Program-made: the position numbers and the translations under genes
Part shown: piece after piece, positions 25,536 to 33,364 of the stretch
How positions within the stretch are numbered: position 1 is the first letter of the stretch
Layout of the letters: each line of letters begins with the position of its first letter
The notes under the pieces: generated by a model
Database searches by the model: none
What the model was told of the DNA's origin: nothing
Seen by the model: the letters and a program-made list of their open reading frames with translations, nothing else
Assembly (NCBI GenBank): GCA_017999985.1
Contig: JAGNKU010000002.1
Span: forward strand, 248,001-312,000
DNA: 64,000 nt
Direction of reading: 5' to 3'
Source: Phycisphaerae bacterium
GTDB lineage: Bacteria > Planctomycetota > Phycisphaerae > UBA1845 > Fen-1342

Positions 25536-26216
25536 TCAGTTGCCCGGCACGGCCGCGGCGGGTTCGCGCGCTGCCGGGGCAATGTCTGCCGGCTGTGCGC
25601 GTGCGGTCCGCTGCTGAAGCTCGGCCAGCTTGGCCCGGACCCGCTCCGCGTGCCCCTCCGGAATGACCTCGGGCCAGTGCCAGGCGACGCGCCCATCAGG
25701 GTCAATCATGACTGTGCTGCGCATCGCCCGCGCGCCCCACGCGGTCTCCGCCCACGCGCCGTACGCCGTCATCACCGCGTGGTCCGGGTCCGACAGCAAC
25801 GGCACCGTGAGCTTGAACGCGTCGGTGACGGCTTTGTGACTCGCGACCGAATCGGGGCTGATGCCGTAGACCCAGGCGTTCAGCCGCTGAAACTGCCGGT
25901 GGCTGCGCGTGAACTCCTGCGCTTGACACGTGCAGCCCGCGGTCCCATCGGCAGGGTAGAAGTAGATCACAACCCAGTGGCCGCGGGCGTCCCGAAGACG
26001 TACAGGCCGGTCGTCCTGATCGGGCAGCGTGAAGTCCGGCGCCGGCCGCCCGACCAGCGTGGACCGCTGCGCTGCCGCCAGTTCGATCTCCGCGGCCCGC
26101 TGCGCCGACAGACAGCCGCTCGCCAGCAGCGCCACACTTTCCAGCAATACACCCCCGACGATGCGTAGGCGCCCGCGGGGCGTGCCCACAGCGCCGCCTG
26201 CCCGATGCTCCATCAT
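25536..26216 (-). CDS. Peroxiredoxin (BCP/AhpC-TSA family), lipoprotein-like
   Basis: 226 residues from ATG 26216 (GGAG seven nt upstream; other in-frame ATGs at 26222 and 26213). An N-terminal signal ends in ALLASGC, a plausible lipobox, so the enzyme may be membrane-anchored outside the cytoplasm. The thioredoxin fold follows: GRPAPDFTLPDQDDRPVRL, then VVIYFYPADGTAGCTCQAQEF. The cysteine after GTAG sits at the peroxidatic position, and the second cysteine two residues on could act as resolving Cys, as in BCP-type enzymes. It reduces peroxides. The Pro/Ala tail beyond the fold is unconserved. It is in line with, but 123 nt upstream of, the SRPBCC/epimerase gene. Confidence 0.87.
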   Translation of the reverse strand: MMEHRAGGAVGTPRGRLRIVGGVLLESVALLASGCLSAQRAAEIELAAAQRSTLVGRPAPDFTLPDQDDRPVRLRDARGHWVVIYFYPADGTAGCTCQAQEFTRSHRQFQRLNAWVYGISPDSVASHKAVTDAFKLTVPLLSDPDHAVMTAYGAWAETAWGARAMRSTVMIDPDGRVAWHWPEVIPEGHAERVRAKLAELQQRTARAQPADIAPAAREPAAAVPGN

Positions 26217-26351
26217 GATCATGCTCCACGCGACGGTCGCTGGCAGGCTCCCCCGCTCCGCCATGTCGCCCGGCTAGCGGGCACCACACCGCGACCAGAT
26301 TCGGCCCGTTCCAGAGATCGTGCCGCGGGCCCCTGAATACCCGCCAGCACC

Positions 26352-27158
26352 CTACGCCCCCGCGTACTCCGCGCACGTCTTCGCCGTCTCCCAAACGCGT
26401 ACCCGGTACAGGCGGGCCGGCGCGACCTGGTCCGCCAGCAGGCCCCAGATGACGCGCGCGATGTTCTCGACACTAGGATTGACCGCGCGGAACTCGTCCG
26501 TGTCCGCGTTCAGGTGCTTGTGATCGAGACGCTCGATGACGCGCTCCTGCACGATTTGCTCGAACCGCGGCAACGGCAGCACCGCACCGCTCTTCTCGTC
26601 CGGCACGCCCGCGACCGTCACCTCCAGCAGGTAATTGTGGCCGTGCCCGGTCGGGTTGTTGCACTTGCCAAACGTCCGGCGGTTTTCTTCGGAGGAGAAC
26701 TGTGGACAATGCAGCCGGTGCGCCGCCGAAAACTCGAATTGCTGTGTCAGCAGGACCATCTCAGGCTCCTCCCGATGCACGGTGTAGCGCAGGCACGGCG
26801 TCACACTCAGTTCCAAGGTGATCAGCGGAGCCCCCGCCGGTGCGCTCGGCGTAATGCGCCGCCAGATGTCCTGCAGAAGCCGCTCGGCCGACATCCGCCA
26901 GCCGTGCGCCTGCAGCGCCGCGGCGGCATGCGGAATCGCATGTCGGCGCAGCAGCTCATCCAGGATCGAGATGTTGCACAGGTAGCCGGTCACCGGGTCC
27001 GGTTCGCCGACGACGGTGGCGCGCAGGCGCAGGTACGGTACCAGGCCGACGGCACTTGGCCAGCCGCCCCAGGAGTTCGTGACCGGCCGCGAGAACTCGA
27101 CCCGTCCGGCCCAGTCGCGGTCAACCGAGAAGCGGACCTCGCGCGTCAGGCGTATCAT
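26352..27158 (-). CDS. queD: QueD-like 6-carboxytetrahydropterin synthase with duplicated domain
   Basis: 268 residues, twice the usual 120-140. The C-terminal half (about 135-268) is a full PTPS/QueD domain: FSAAHRLHCPQFSSEENRRTFGKCNNPTGHGHNYLLEVTV holds the zinc histidines and the catalytic cysteine, then LDHKHLN and the PSVENIARVIW / VRVWETAKTCAEY end. The N-terminal half (VRFSVDR ... YLRLRATVVGEPDPVTGYLCNISILDEL) has the same fold pattern but lacks the histidines, so it is a degenerate copy. The enzyme makes 6-carboxytetrahydropterin for queuosine and other deazapurines; other queuosine genes are not nearby, so it could also serve pterin synthesis. Confidence 0.83.
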   Translation of the reverse strand: MIRLTREVRFSVDRDWAGRVEFSRPVTNSWGGWPSAVGLVPYLRLRATVVGEPDPVTGYLCNISILDELLRRHAIPHAAAALQAHGWRMSAERLLQDIWRRITPSAPAGAPLITLELSVTPCLRYTVHREEPEMVLLTQQFEFSAAHRLHCPQFSSEENRRTFGKCNNPTGHGHNYLLEVTVAGVPDEKSGAVLPLPRFEQIVQERVIERLDHKHLNADTDEFRAVNPSVENIARVIWGLLADQVAPARLYRVRVWETAKTCAEYAGA

Positions 27159-27230
27159 GGTGCCCGATTGTAGGCCGGACTATGATCGGGGACGAGTTTC
27201 AGCGTGACCCTTTCTCGCGAGGACAAGCGC

Positions 27231-27929
27231 GTGACTGAACAGACCTGCGTCATCACCGGAGCCAGCCGGGGGATCGGACTGGCAACCGCATCGGAGTTCG
27301 CCCAGCGCGGCTGGCGGATCGTGGCCGCGGCCCGCCGGTCGGAAGATCTAACCGCCGCGGCTGAGCAGATCAAGGTCGCGGGCGGTGTGTGCACCGCGGT
27401 GCCGACGGACGTGGGCCAGGCCGCGGAGGCCCAGGCCCTGATTCGTACCGCCCAGGAGCGCTGTGGGCGAATCGACGTGCTGGTCAACAACGCCGGTGTG
27501 GCGCCGCTGTGCGCCACGGCGCAACTGGACCCCGCGGAGTTCGACCACGTGTTCGCCGTGAACATGGCGGCGATTTATCACACGACGCGCGCGGTGTGGC
27601 CGCTCATGCAGGCCCAGGGCGGCGGAACGATCATCAACATCTCGTCGCTGGCGTCGGTGGACCCGTTCCCCGGCTTCGCGGTTTACGGCGCGAGCAAGGC
27701 GTGGGTCAATGTTTTCACGCAGGCCACCGCCGCCGAGGGCAAGCCCCACAATATCCGGGTGTTCAGCGTTGCGCCCGGCGCGGTCGAGACCAGCCTGATG
27801 CGCGCCGCGTTTCCCAAGTTCCCGCCGGAGAAGACGCTCGCGCCCGAAGCCGTCGCGCGCGTTATCGTCGCCCTCTGCGATCCGGGCATGACGCCGTGCA
27901 GCGGGCAGACCATCTTCGTCCGCAAGTAG
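27231..27929 (+). CDS. Short-chain dehydrogenase/reductase
   Basis: 232 residues from GTG 27231, with GAGGA seven nt upstream; GTG 27204 is a weaker alternative. Classical SDR features: TGASRGIGLA (cofactor loop, about residue 9), DVLVNNAGVAPL, ISSLAS with the catalytic serine, and VYGASKAW with the Tyr-x3-Lys pair. A basic residue pair after the second strand (AARRSED) suggests NADP(H). It resembles 3-oxoacyl-ACP reductase-like proteins but the substrate cannot be read. It stands alone, divergent from queD and convergent with the papain-type gene. Confidence 0.88.
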   Translation: MTEQTCVITGASRGIGLATASEFAQRGWRIVAAARRSEDLTAAAEQIKVAGGVCTAVPTDVGQAAEAQALIRTAQERCGRIDVLVNNAGVAPLCATAQLDPAEFDHVFAVNMAAIYHTTRAVWPLMQAQGGGTIINISSLASVDPFPGFAVYGASKAWVNVFTQATAAEGKPHNIRVFSVAPGAVETSLMRAAFPKFPPEKTLAPEAVARVIVALCDPGMTPCSGQTIFVRK

Positions 27930-27955
27930 CTCGCGGTCGGCGTCGCCGCTGGCAG

Positions 27956-28038
27956 GATTACTCCCACATGGGTGCGATGGGCATCTTGCCCGTCTTTCCA
28001 GCGGGCGGGACGCCCGTTCCACCCCCTATGTGGATTAC
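27956..28038. repeat. Structured repeat-like element between convergent genes
   Basis: Three nested inverted repeats fill the 127-nt convergent gap: CCACAT (27964-27969) with ATGTGG (28028-28033), GGGC-N5-GCCC (27979-27991), and CGGGCG-gga-CGCCCG (28002-28016). From memory, sequences with this layout, which translate to a MGILPV..GTPVP-like peptide, recur between genes in planctomycete genomes. It may serve as a two-way terminator. Copy number needs a genome search. Confidence 0.45.
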
Positions 28039-28056
28039 TTGTGATGCGGCAATACC

Positions 28057-30102
28057 CTAACCGCCGCTCAGCAGTGCGACAAACGCGTTGATGTCGCCGA
28101 ACCCGACCACGCCGTCGTTATTGATGTCGCCGTTGATCCGGATGCAGTCCGGGTGCACGGCGCGGTACTCGTCCGGGTTGCCCATTAGCAGCACGAACGG
28201 GTTGATGTCGCCGAAGCCCACCCCGCCGTCGCAGTTCAGGTCACCGGCCAGCTTCTCACACACGTCCGGCACGGCGTTCGTGTTGTCATCCGCGCACGTG
28301 CCGCCGGCGATGTCGATCCAGTCCGCCACGCCGTTGCCGTTGCAGTCGGTCGTCGGCGGGGCAAACGCCCACACCTCGACGTCGTCAATGTTCCAGCCGG
28401 AGTAGGCCCACGCGCCCACGCCGATCTGGTAGCCCCAGCGGATGTAGACGGTCGGCTGCTCGTCGATCACCGCGGGCAGGTCATACGACCGCAGCGTCCA
28501 GGCGTTCTCGCGCATCACGGTCGTGCCGGCGGTCCAGACGTTGACCCAGTTGCTGCCGTCCGCCGACGCGTCGATCGTGTTGCGCACATACGGGAAGTAG
28601 TCGCTGTTCAACCAGCGCTGGAACTTGAGCGTGCCGCCCGCGCCGCCGCTGAAGTCCAGCGGTCCGAGGGTGAGGTAGTACGGGCCGCCGTAAGTCGGCG
28701 TGTAGTCGCCCTGCAGGTTCACGCCGAAGACGTTGCTGCCGGTCGCGCCGGCGGTCGGGTCGGGATAGCCGTGGGACCCGCCCTGCCCGGCGGGCGTGCC
28801 ATACTCCCACTGCCCCTGCAGGCTCCAGCCCGGGTTCGTGTCCATCGGGAAGCTGTAGACCCGCACGGGGCTGCCGACCTCGAGCTTCACCAGGCGGATC
28901 GTGTCGCCGCGGTGGTTGGTCGTGTTGATGAACTCCAGCGTGTCCGTATAGCGCCCCACGTCGAGTGCGTTCGCCGTCGCGTTCACCGTGACGGTCACGT
29001 TGGCCGTGGCCAGGCCCGCCAGGTAGCCGCTCGCGTTCGTCACCGTCAGCCACGGCGCCGTGTGCGTCACCTCGTAGTTGACAGCGAGGCCACTCTGGTT
29101 CTTGACCACGTACGTGATCGTGTTGGGCGTGAACGGCCCCCCGGGTTCACCCGTGGCGGTCAGCCCGCCGGCCGGCGTTACCTCCAAACCCTTGGCCCCC
29201 AGGTACTCGACGTAGCAGGCCGCATAGCCGATGCTGGAGCAGTTGTACGGGATGCGCATATACCCGTCCTCGCCCCAGTCCGGACCCCACGAATTGCGCA
29301 TGATCCAGTAGCCGCCGTCCGCATCATTCCAGCCGACGAGCACGACTGCGTGGTTGCACGCGCCGCTCGCGCAGCCGTTGAAAATCCCGCCGCTGTAAGC
29401 GTGAAACGCCGAGTTGACATAGCAGGCCACCGACACCGGGCCGTGATCGAGGATCGCCTGCTTGATCGAGCTCACCGGCGGAATGTTGCTCGAGGTGCCG
29501 ATGTAGGCCCAGTTGTTGATCAGGTAAACGTGCTCATACGGGCAATTGCAGGGCACATCCAGGGCGACGTACGGAAAGGACGCTTCTGCGACCGCACCCG
29601 TGCCCCCACAGGGATCCGTCTTCCACTCGAGGTAATCGTGCGCCCAGAAACCGCCGCCGCAGTCCCAGCCGTCGCTGTTGCAGCTCACCAGCCATTGCTC
29701 GGAGAGGTCCGGCGTGTCGCCGTCGTGGATCATGATGTTGCATTCGAGCGGGCCAATCGTGCCGAAAGCCCAGCAACTGCCGCAACTCGCCTGGTTGCGC
29801 ACGGGGGGGCAGAAATTCTGACCGTTGACGTTGCGCCAGTCGTACGCCGCCGGCAGCGCGCGCGTCGCCACGCACGGGTCAAACCGCGCCCCCACCCACC
29901 AGTTGTCGGGCGCGACAAAGCCGCACAGCTCCGACAGCGGCCGCCGCGTCGCGTCACTCTCACCCACCGTGAACGTCCAGCCCTCGCGCTCGCCCTGTGC
30001 CTGCAGGGCGTCGATATCCGCGGCGGTGAGCTGTGCCCACGCCGGCGCTGCCCAGATCAGCCCGCTGCCCAACACCAACCCGATGATGACCGAACGGTGC
30101 AT
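28057..30102 (-). CDS. Secreted papain-family (C1) cysteine protease with dockerin-like C-terminus
   Basis: 681 residues, AGAGGAG before ATG 30102. Signal peptide to about residue 24. The catalytic domain (about 83-305) shows Gln104 and Cys110 in NQASCGSCWAF, His251 in CNHAVVLVGW and Asn270 in RNSWGPDWGEDGY, the complete papain set. A beta-sandwich follows (about 310-410, VTVNATANALDVGRYTDTLEF, as in the BACON-like or NPCBM-type linkers), then a jelly-roll domain (about 415-590, SGWNIDDVEVWAF). The end has a calcium-loop pair, DCNGNGVADWIDI and GDLNCDGGVGFGDINPF / GDINNDGVVGFGDINAF. The same ending is on the three metallopeptidases upstream, so all four may be displayed or sorted alike. No classical propeptide inhibitor is obvious. 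Confidence 0.92.
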   Translation of the reverse strand: MHRSVIIGLVLGSGLIWAAPAWAQLTAADIDALQAQGEREGWTFTVGESDATRRPLSELCGFVAPDNWWVGARFDPCVATRALPAAYDWRNVNGQNFCPPVRNQASCGSCWAFGTIGPLECNIMIHDGDTPDLSEQWLVSCNSDGWDCGGGFWAHDYLEWKTDPCGGTGAVAEASFPYVALDVPCNCPYEHVYLINNWAYIGTSSNIPPVSSIKQAILDHGPVSVACYVNSAFHAYSGGIFNGCASGACNHAVVLVGWNDADGGYWIMRNSWGPDWGEDGYMRIPYNCSSIGYAACYVEYLGAKGLEVTPAGGLTATGEPGGPFTPNTITYVVKNQSGLAVNYEVTHTAPWLTVTNASGYLAGLATANVTVTVNATANALDVGRYTDTLEFINTTNHRGDTIRLVKLEVGSPVRVYSFPMDTNPGWSLQGQWEYGTPAGQGGSHGYPDPTAGATGSNVFGVNLQGDYTPTYGGPYYLTLGPLDFSGGAGGTLKFQRWLNSDYFPYVRNTIDASADGSNWVNVWTAGTTVMRENAWTLRSYDLPAVIDEQPTVYIRWGYQIGVGAWAYSGWNIDDVEVWAFAPPTTDCNGNGVADWIDIAGGTCADDNTNAVPDVCEKLAGDLNCDGGVGFGDINPFVLLMGNPDEYRAVHPDCIRINGDINNDGVVGFGDINAFVALLSGG

Positions 30103-30223
30103 GTGCGACTCCTCTGGAACTGAATTCCGGCGGACGGGGCGCCGACAGTCTGCCCGCCCATCTCCCTCGATATGTCCTTTATACCACTTCGGACCGGATA
30201 TTCCTATCCCGCGGGCGGTCCGT

Positions 30224-30262
30224 TGGAAAAAGAAGCAGGCCGGGTCCGAGGACCCGGCCTGC
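30224..30262 (-). terminator. Intrinsic terminator of metallopeptidase gene 1
   Basis: GCAGGCCGGGTCC (30235-30247) and its exact complement (30250-30262) form a 13-bp stem with a 2-nt loop. On the minus strand it is followed by TTCTTTTTCC. It lies 36 nt past the stop at 30298. The rest of the gap 30103-30297 shows nothing else. Confidence 0.8.
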
Positions 30263-30297
30263 TCACCGATTATCCGGCTATGCCTCGCCCGGCCGCG

Positions 30298-33087
30298 TTA
30301 CCGCGCGCTGAGCAGGGCTACGAACGGGTTGATGTCGCCAAAGCTGACCATCCCGTCCTGGTTGATATCCGCGTTCTGCTCCGGGCAGTCCGGGAACGCC
30401 GCCGCATACTGATCCGGGTTCGCCAACCGCAGCACGAACGGGTTGATATCGGCGAAACCGACGACGCCGTCGCAGTTCAGGTCGCCGATCAGGTACGGCG
30501 GCGTACAATCCACCGTCTTGATGCGGAAGTCATCGAGCGCCGCCTCGACGATCGAGCCCGAGCCGATGTCCTCGGCGATGAAGCGCAGCCGGACCTGGCT
30601 GGTCAGCGGCACGAAGTTGCTGACTTCAAACTCGTGGTAGTACCAGCCGCCGGAGGTCTCCGGCCCGGTCGGACCGACGGTCTCGACGTTGGTCCAGCTA
30701 CTGCCGCCAGTGCTGCTGATGTCGACGCGGAAGGTGTCCGCATTGGGCGCGCCGCCTTGGTCGTTCGAGTACCACCGCCAGTAGCTGATCACCGCGCTGC
30801 TGTAGCTCGACAGGTCCAGCAGCGGCGACTTCAGGGTCGTCTTGCCTCCATCGACGTCGTACGAGCCGATGCCGGAGCCGGCGCGGTAGTCGGTCACCCA
30901 GCACAGCGTGCCGGGATCGGGCGTGTGGTCGCTGCCGGGTTGAGCGGCGGTGGCCTGCGGCACATTCCGCGTCCAGAGTCCGGTGGTCGCGGTATCGCCG
31001 GTGTCACCCACGGTCCAGCCCTGGTCCGTCTCGAACGCGTCCTCGAATGGGACCACCAGCCCGTAGCCGCTCAGCGCTGAGTACACCGTCGCCGGTGCGC
31101 CGGTCGGGTTGAACGTCGTGTCGCCGACCACGGTCTGCGCGCTGAAGTAATAACGCACTGCGGTGCCGCACGTGGCGGGCGGGAACACGGCGTCATACAC
31201 ATTGGGCGCGACCATCTGCATTGCCACGGCCGTGTAGCTTCCACCGCCGATCTGGTAGTAGAACATGCCGGTCCCCGGCTCCGGCGACGATCCCAGTGAC
31301 GACACCTCGACCCGCACGACGTCGCCGCCGGCGGGATTCACGACTTCCGGGCGCCCGTTGGGGAACGTGAAGGCCAGCGGCGGCAGCGCCGGGGCCGCCA
31401 TGTTGTGCATGGAGAAGCCGGTGTTGATCTCGGCGTAGTGCGGCGAGCCGTTAGTCAGATCGCCGTCGTTGTCGTCGAGGGTCAGAAAGTCAATCGTGAT
31501 CTGCGGCGTGATCGTGCTGCCGCTGTGCAGCGGGACCGAATTGAGCGTCAGGCTTGAGAGGATCGCGCGGTAGTCGTCCGGCTCGGTAATCGCCAGCTCG
31601 TTCCGTGTGTGCCAGATGCAGCCCGACAGCAGCTCCGCGCACGCGTGGGCCTCGCCCGTGCAGGGATACTGGAGCAGCGTATTCGCGTTGCGCAGGCCCG
31701 TGTTACAGTTGCCGAAGAAGCCGTAGCCGAGAATCGGGTCGTCCGCAATCAGCACCGCGACGCAGTCGCTCATGCCCTCGCCGTACTGATCCTGCCCGCT
31801 GCCGCCACACTGGACGATGTGGTGGCCATACTCGTGGTGCACGACGCTCGAATACGCCGTGTTCGGATAGCTGCCGCTGGCCGAGCAGAAATTGAGCGAC
31901 GTGCCGCTGTACCACGCGTTGCCCGGGCAGTAGCCGTCCGTCCGGTTCACGTAGATCGGGAAGTTCGTCTGCGTCGCGATCGTCGGGTACGCCGGGTTCT
32001 GCGCCAGCACCCAGTCACGCACGATATTGGCCTGCACGTACGCGTTCGATTGCGCCCGCACCGCCGGATCCAGGTTCGCCCCGTTGTGCACGAAATTGGC
32101 CGGCCCCGGTGGCGTCAGGGTCTGCGACATCGTCTCTTCGGCGCCGGCGTAGTTGTCGACCGTGAAGTATTGCCCGGCCATGTACGACGTTACCGTCACT
32201 TGCGCCGTCCCGCCGTTCGGGATCGTGAAGTCGCCGTTGGAGTCCGCATAGGCCGTGCTGCCGCCGGTGATCGACACGCGGGCGTACGGGTAAGGCATGA
32301 GCACTTCGGCCGCGCAGTTGTCGGCCTTGGGGCCTTCGGTTGCATACCCGCTCACGTTGCCGATCATGTCCGTGAAGAGAATCAAGTTCTCGGTGTGCAG
32401 AATCTGCCCGGTGGCCGCATCGGTGACAAACCGGAAGCGCTTCGGCTCGGCCCGGGCGCTGAGGCCCTCGCCCACGAACGTCAGGGCGACGGTCGGCGCC
32501 GCGCGCAGTTGATCCACGCCGGCCCAGATCACCAGCTCGGCTTCATCGAACTGGCTCAGACCGGGCTCAAACGCCTTCGCCGCGGCGTGCGCTGCGCCTT
32601 CCGACACGTTGGCCGCCGCCCGCGAGGGCACCGTGTAGCCGCCCAGGTCACGCAGTGACGACGACGCCAGCACCAGTGGATAGTCCGGGAGATTCCGGAC
32701 CAGCAGGCGCAGGTCCGAGCCGTACACCGGGATGCCGTCCTTGTACTGCCGGTAGTAGAGCAGCGTGAACTTGTATGTGCCCGTGGCGGGCTCGTACATC
32801 AGCGGCTGGGTGTACACGCCGTTGAAGCCGTTGCCCGGCACCAGCTCAGCGGTCGGCAGGCCGAAGACGTGGCTGGCGGAGTGCACGAACGCGTCCGCAC
32901 TCTCCTCCGGCGACTGACCATAACTGAACGGCTTTGCCCACACGCGGGTGAGCTGCCCGTCCTCCACAAAGAACTGCACGCCGGGATAGACCTGCGCCAA
33001 TTCCTCGCGGGCGTCCTCCACGAATCCGTTGCCCAGGGCCAGCGATCCGCTGACCAGAACCAGACCGAGACTTAACCACCAGCGCAT
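30298..33087 (-). CDS. Secreted fungalysin/thermolysin-like metallopeptidase 1, with jelly-roll and dockerin-like end
   Basis: 929 residues; the ATG at 33087 follows GGAGG. Signal peptide to about residue 19. Residues 20-200 are an FTP-type prodomain (YYRQYKDGIPVYGSDLRLLVRN; DEAELVIWAG). Residues about 240-330 hold an inserted small beta domain (DSNGDFTIPNGGTAQVTV). The catalytic part has HHEYGHH near residue 417 (zinc ligands His and His, general base Glu) and GEGMSD 18 residues on, supplying the third ligand as in M36/M4. A module with a MAM/jelly-roll look (LSSYSSAVISYWRWYSN) sits at about 700-860, and the last 65 residues are the dockerin-like pair (DLNCDGVVGFADINPF, DINQDGMVSFGDINPF). 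It is the last of three tandem paralogues. Probably secreted and self-activating. Confidence 0.9.
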   Translation of the reverse strand: MRWWLSLGLVLVSGSLALGNGFVEDAREELAQVYPGVQFFVEDGQLTRVWAKPFSYGQSPEESADAFVHSASHVFGLPTAELVPGNGFNGVYTQPLMYEPATGTYKFTLLYYRQYKDGIPVYGSDLRLLVRNLPDYPLVLASSSLRDLGGYTVPSRAAANVSEGAAHAAAKAFEPGLSQFDEAELVIWAGVDQLRAAPTVALTFVGEGLSARAEPKRFRFVTDAATGQILHTENLILFTDMIGNVSGYATEGPKADNCAAEVLMPYPYARVSITGGSTAYADSNGDFTIPNGGTAQVTVTSYMAGQYFTVDNYAGAEETMSQTLTPPGPANFVHNGANLDPAVRAQSNAYVQANIVRDWVLAQNPAYPTIATQTNFPIYVNRTDGYCPGNAWYSGTSLNFCSASGSYPNTAYSSVVHHEYGHHIVQCGGSGQDQYGEGMSDCVAVLIADDPILGYGFFGNCNTGLRNANTLLQYPCTGEAHACAELLSGCIWHTRNELAITEPDDYRAILSSLTLNSVPLHSGSTITPQITIDFLTLDDNDGDLTNGSPHYAEINTGFSMHNMAAPALPPLAFTFPNGRPEVVNPAGGDVVRVEVSSLGSSPEPGTGMFYYQIGGGSYTAVAMQMVAPNVYDAVFPPATCGTAVRYYFSAQTVVGDTTFNPTGAPATVYSALSGYGLVVPFEDAFETDQGWTVGDTGDTATTGLWTRNVPQATAAQPGSDHTPDPGTLCWVTDYRAGSGIGSYDVDGGKTTLKSPLLDLSSYSSAVISYWRWYSNDQGGAPNADTFRVDISSTGGSSWTNVETVGPTGPETSGGWYYHEFEVSNFVPLTSQVRLRFIAEDIGSGSIVEAALDDFRIKTVDCTPPYLIGDLNCDGVVGFADINPFVLRLANPDQYAAAFPDCPEQNADINQDGMVSFGDINPFVALLSAR

Positions 33088-33277
33088 GAGGTGTCCTCCA
33101 GATTTAGCGCGCGGGAAAGAAGGGTACGAATTCCGCATCTTCAAGTCCGACCTGAGGATAGCCGGCGCGCGCGGCCAAAACAACCGCTAACTTCCGGCTC
33201 GCACCCGGCCTGCACACGCCACCAAAGTCGACTGCGCGACACAAGTTCCGATAATACCACCAACCTCATGCCATAAG

Positions 33278-33304
33278 ATGCCATGGCATGCCTCAGCCGG
33301 CTGA
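33278..33304. repeat. Two adjacent perfect 12-bp palindromes
   Basis: ATGCCATGGCAT (33278-33289) and TCAGCCGGCTGA (33293-33304) lie side by side, three bases apart, in the gap between metallopeptidases 1 and 2. They could be regulator sites about 190 nt ahead of gene 1 or a transcription-end structure for gene 2. No T-run follows. The rest of gap 33088-33364 shows nothing. Confidence 0.35.
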
Positions 33305-33364
33305 ATCTGTCTTCGACCAACGAACGCCAATACTTGCCGCGAAAACCCGGCCGCGCCGCGTCCG

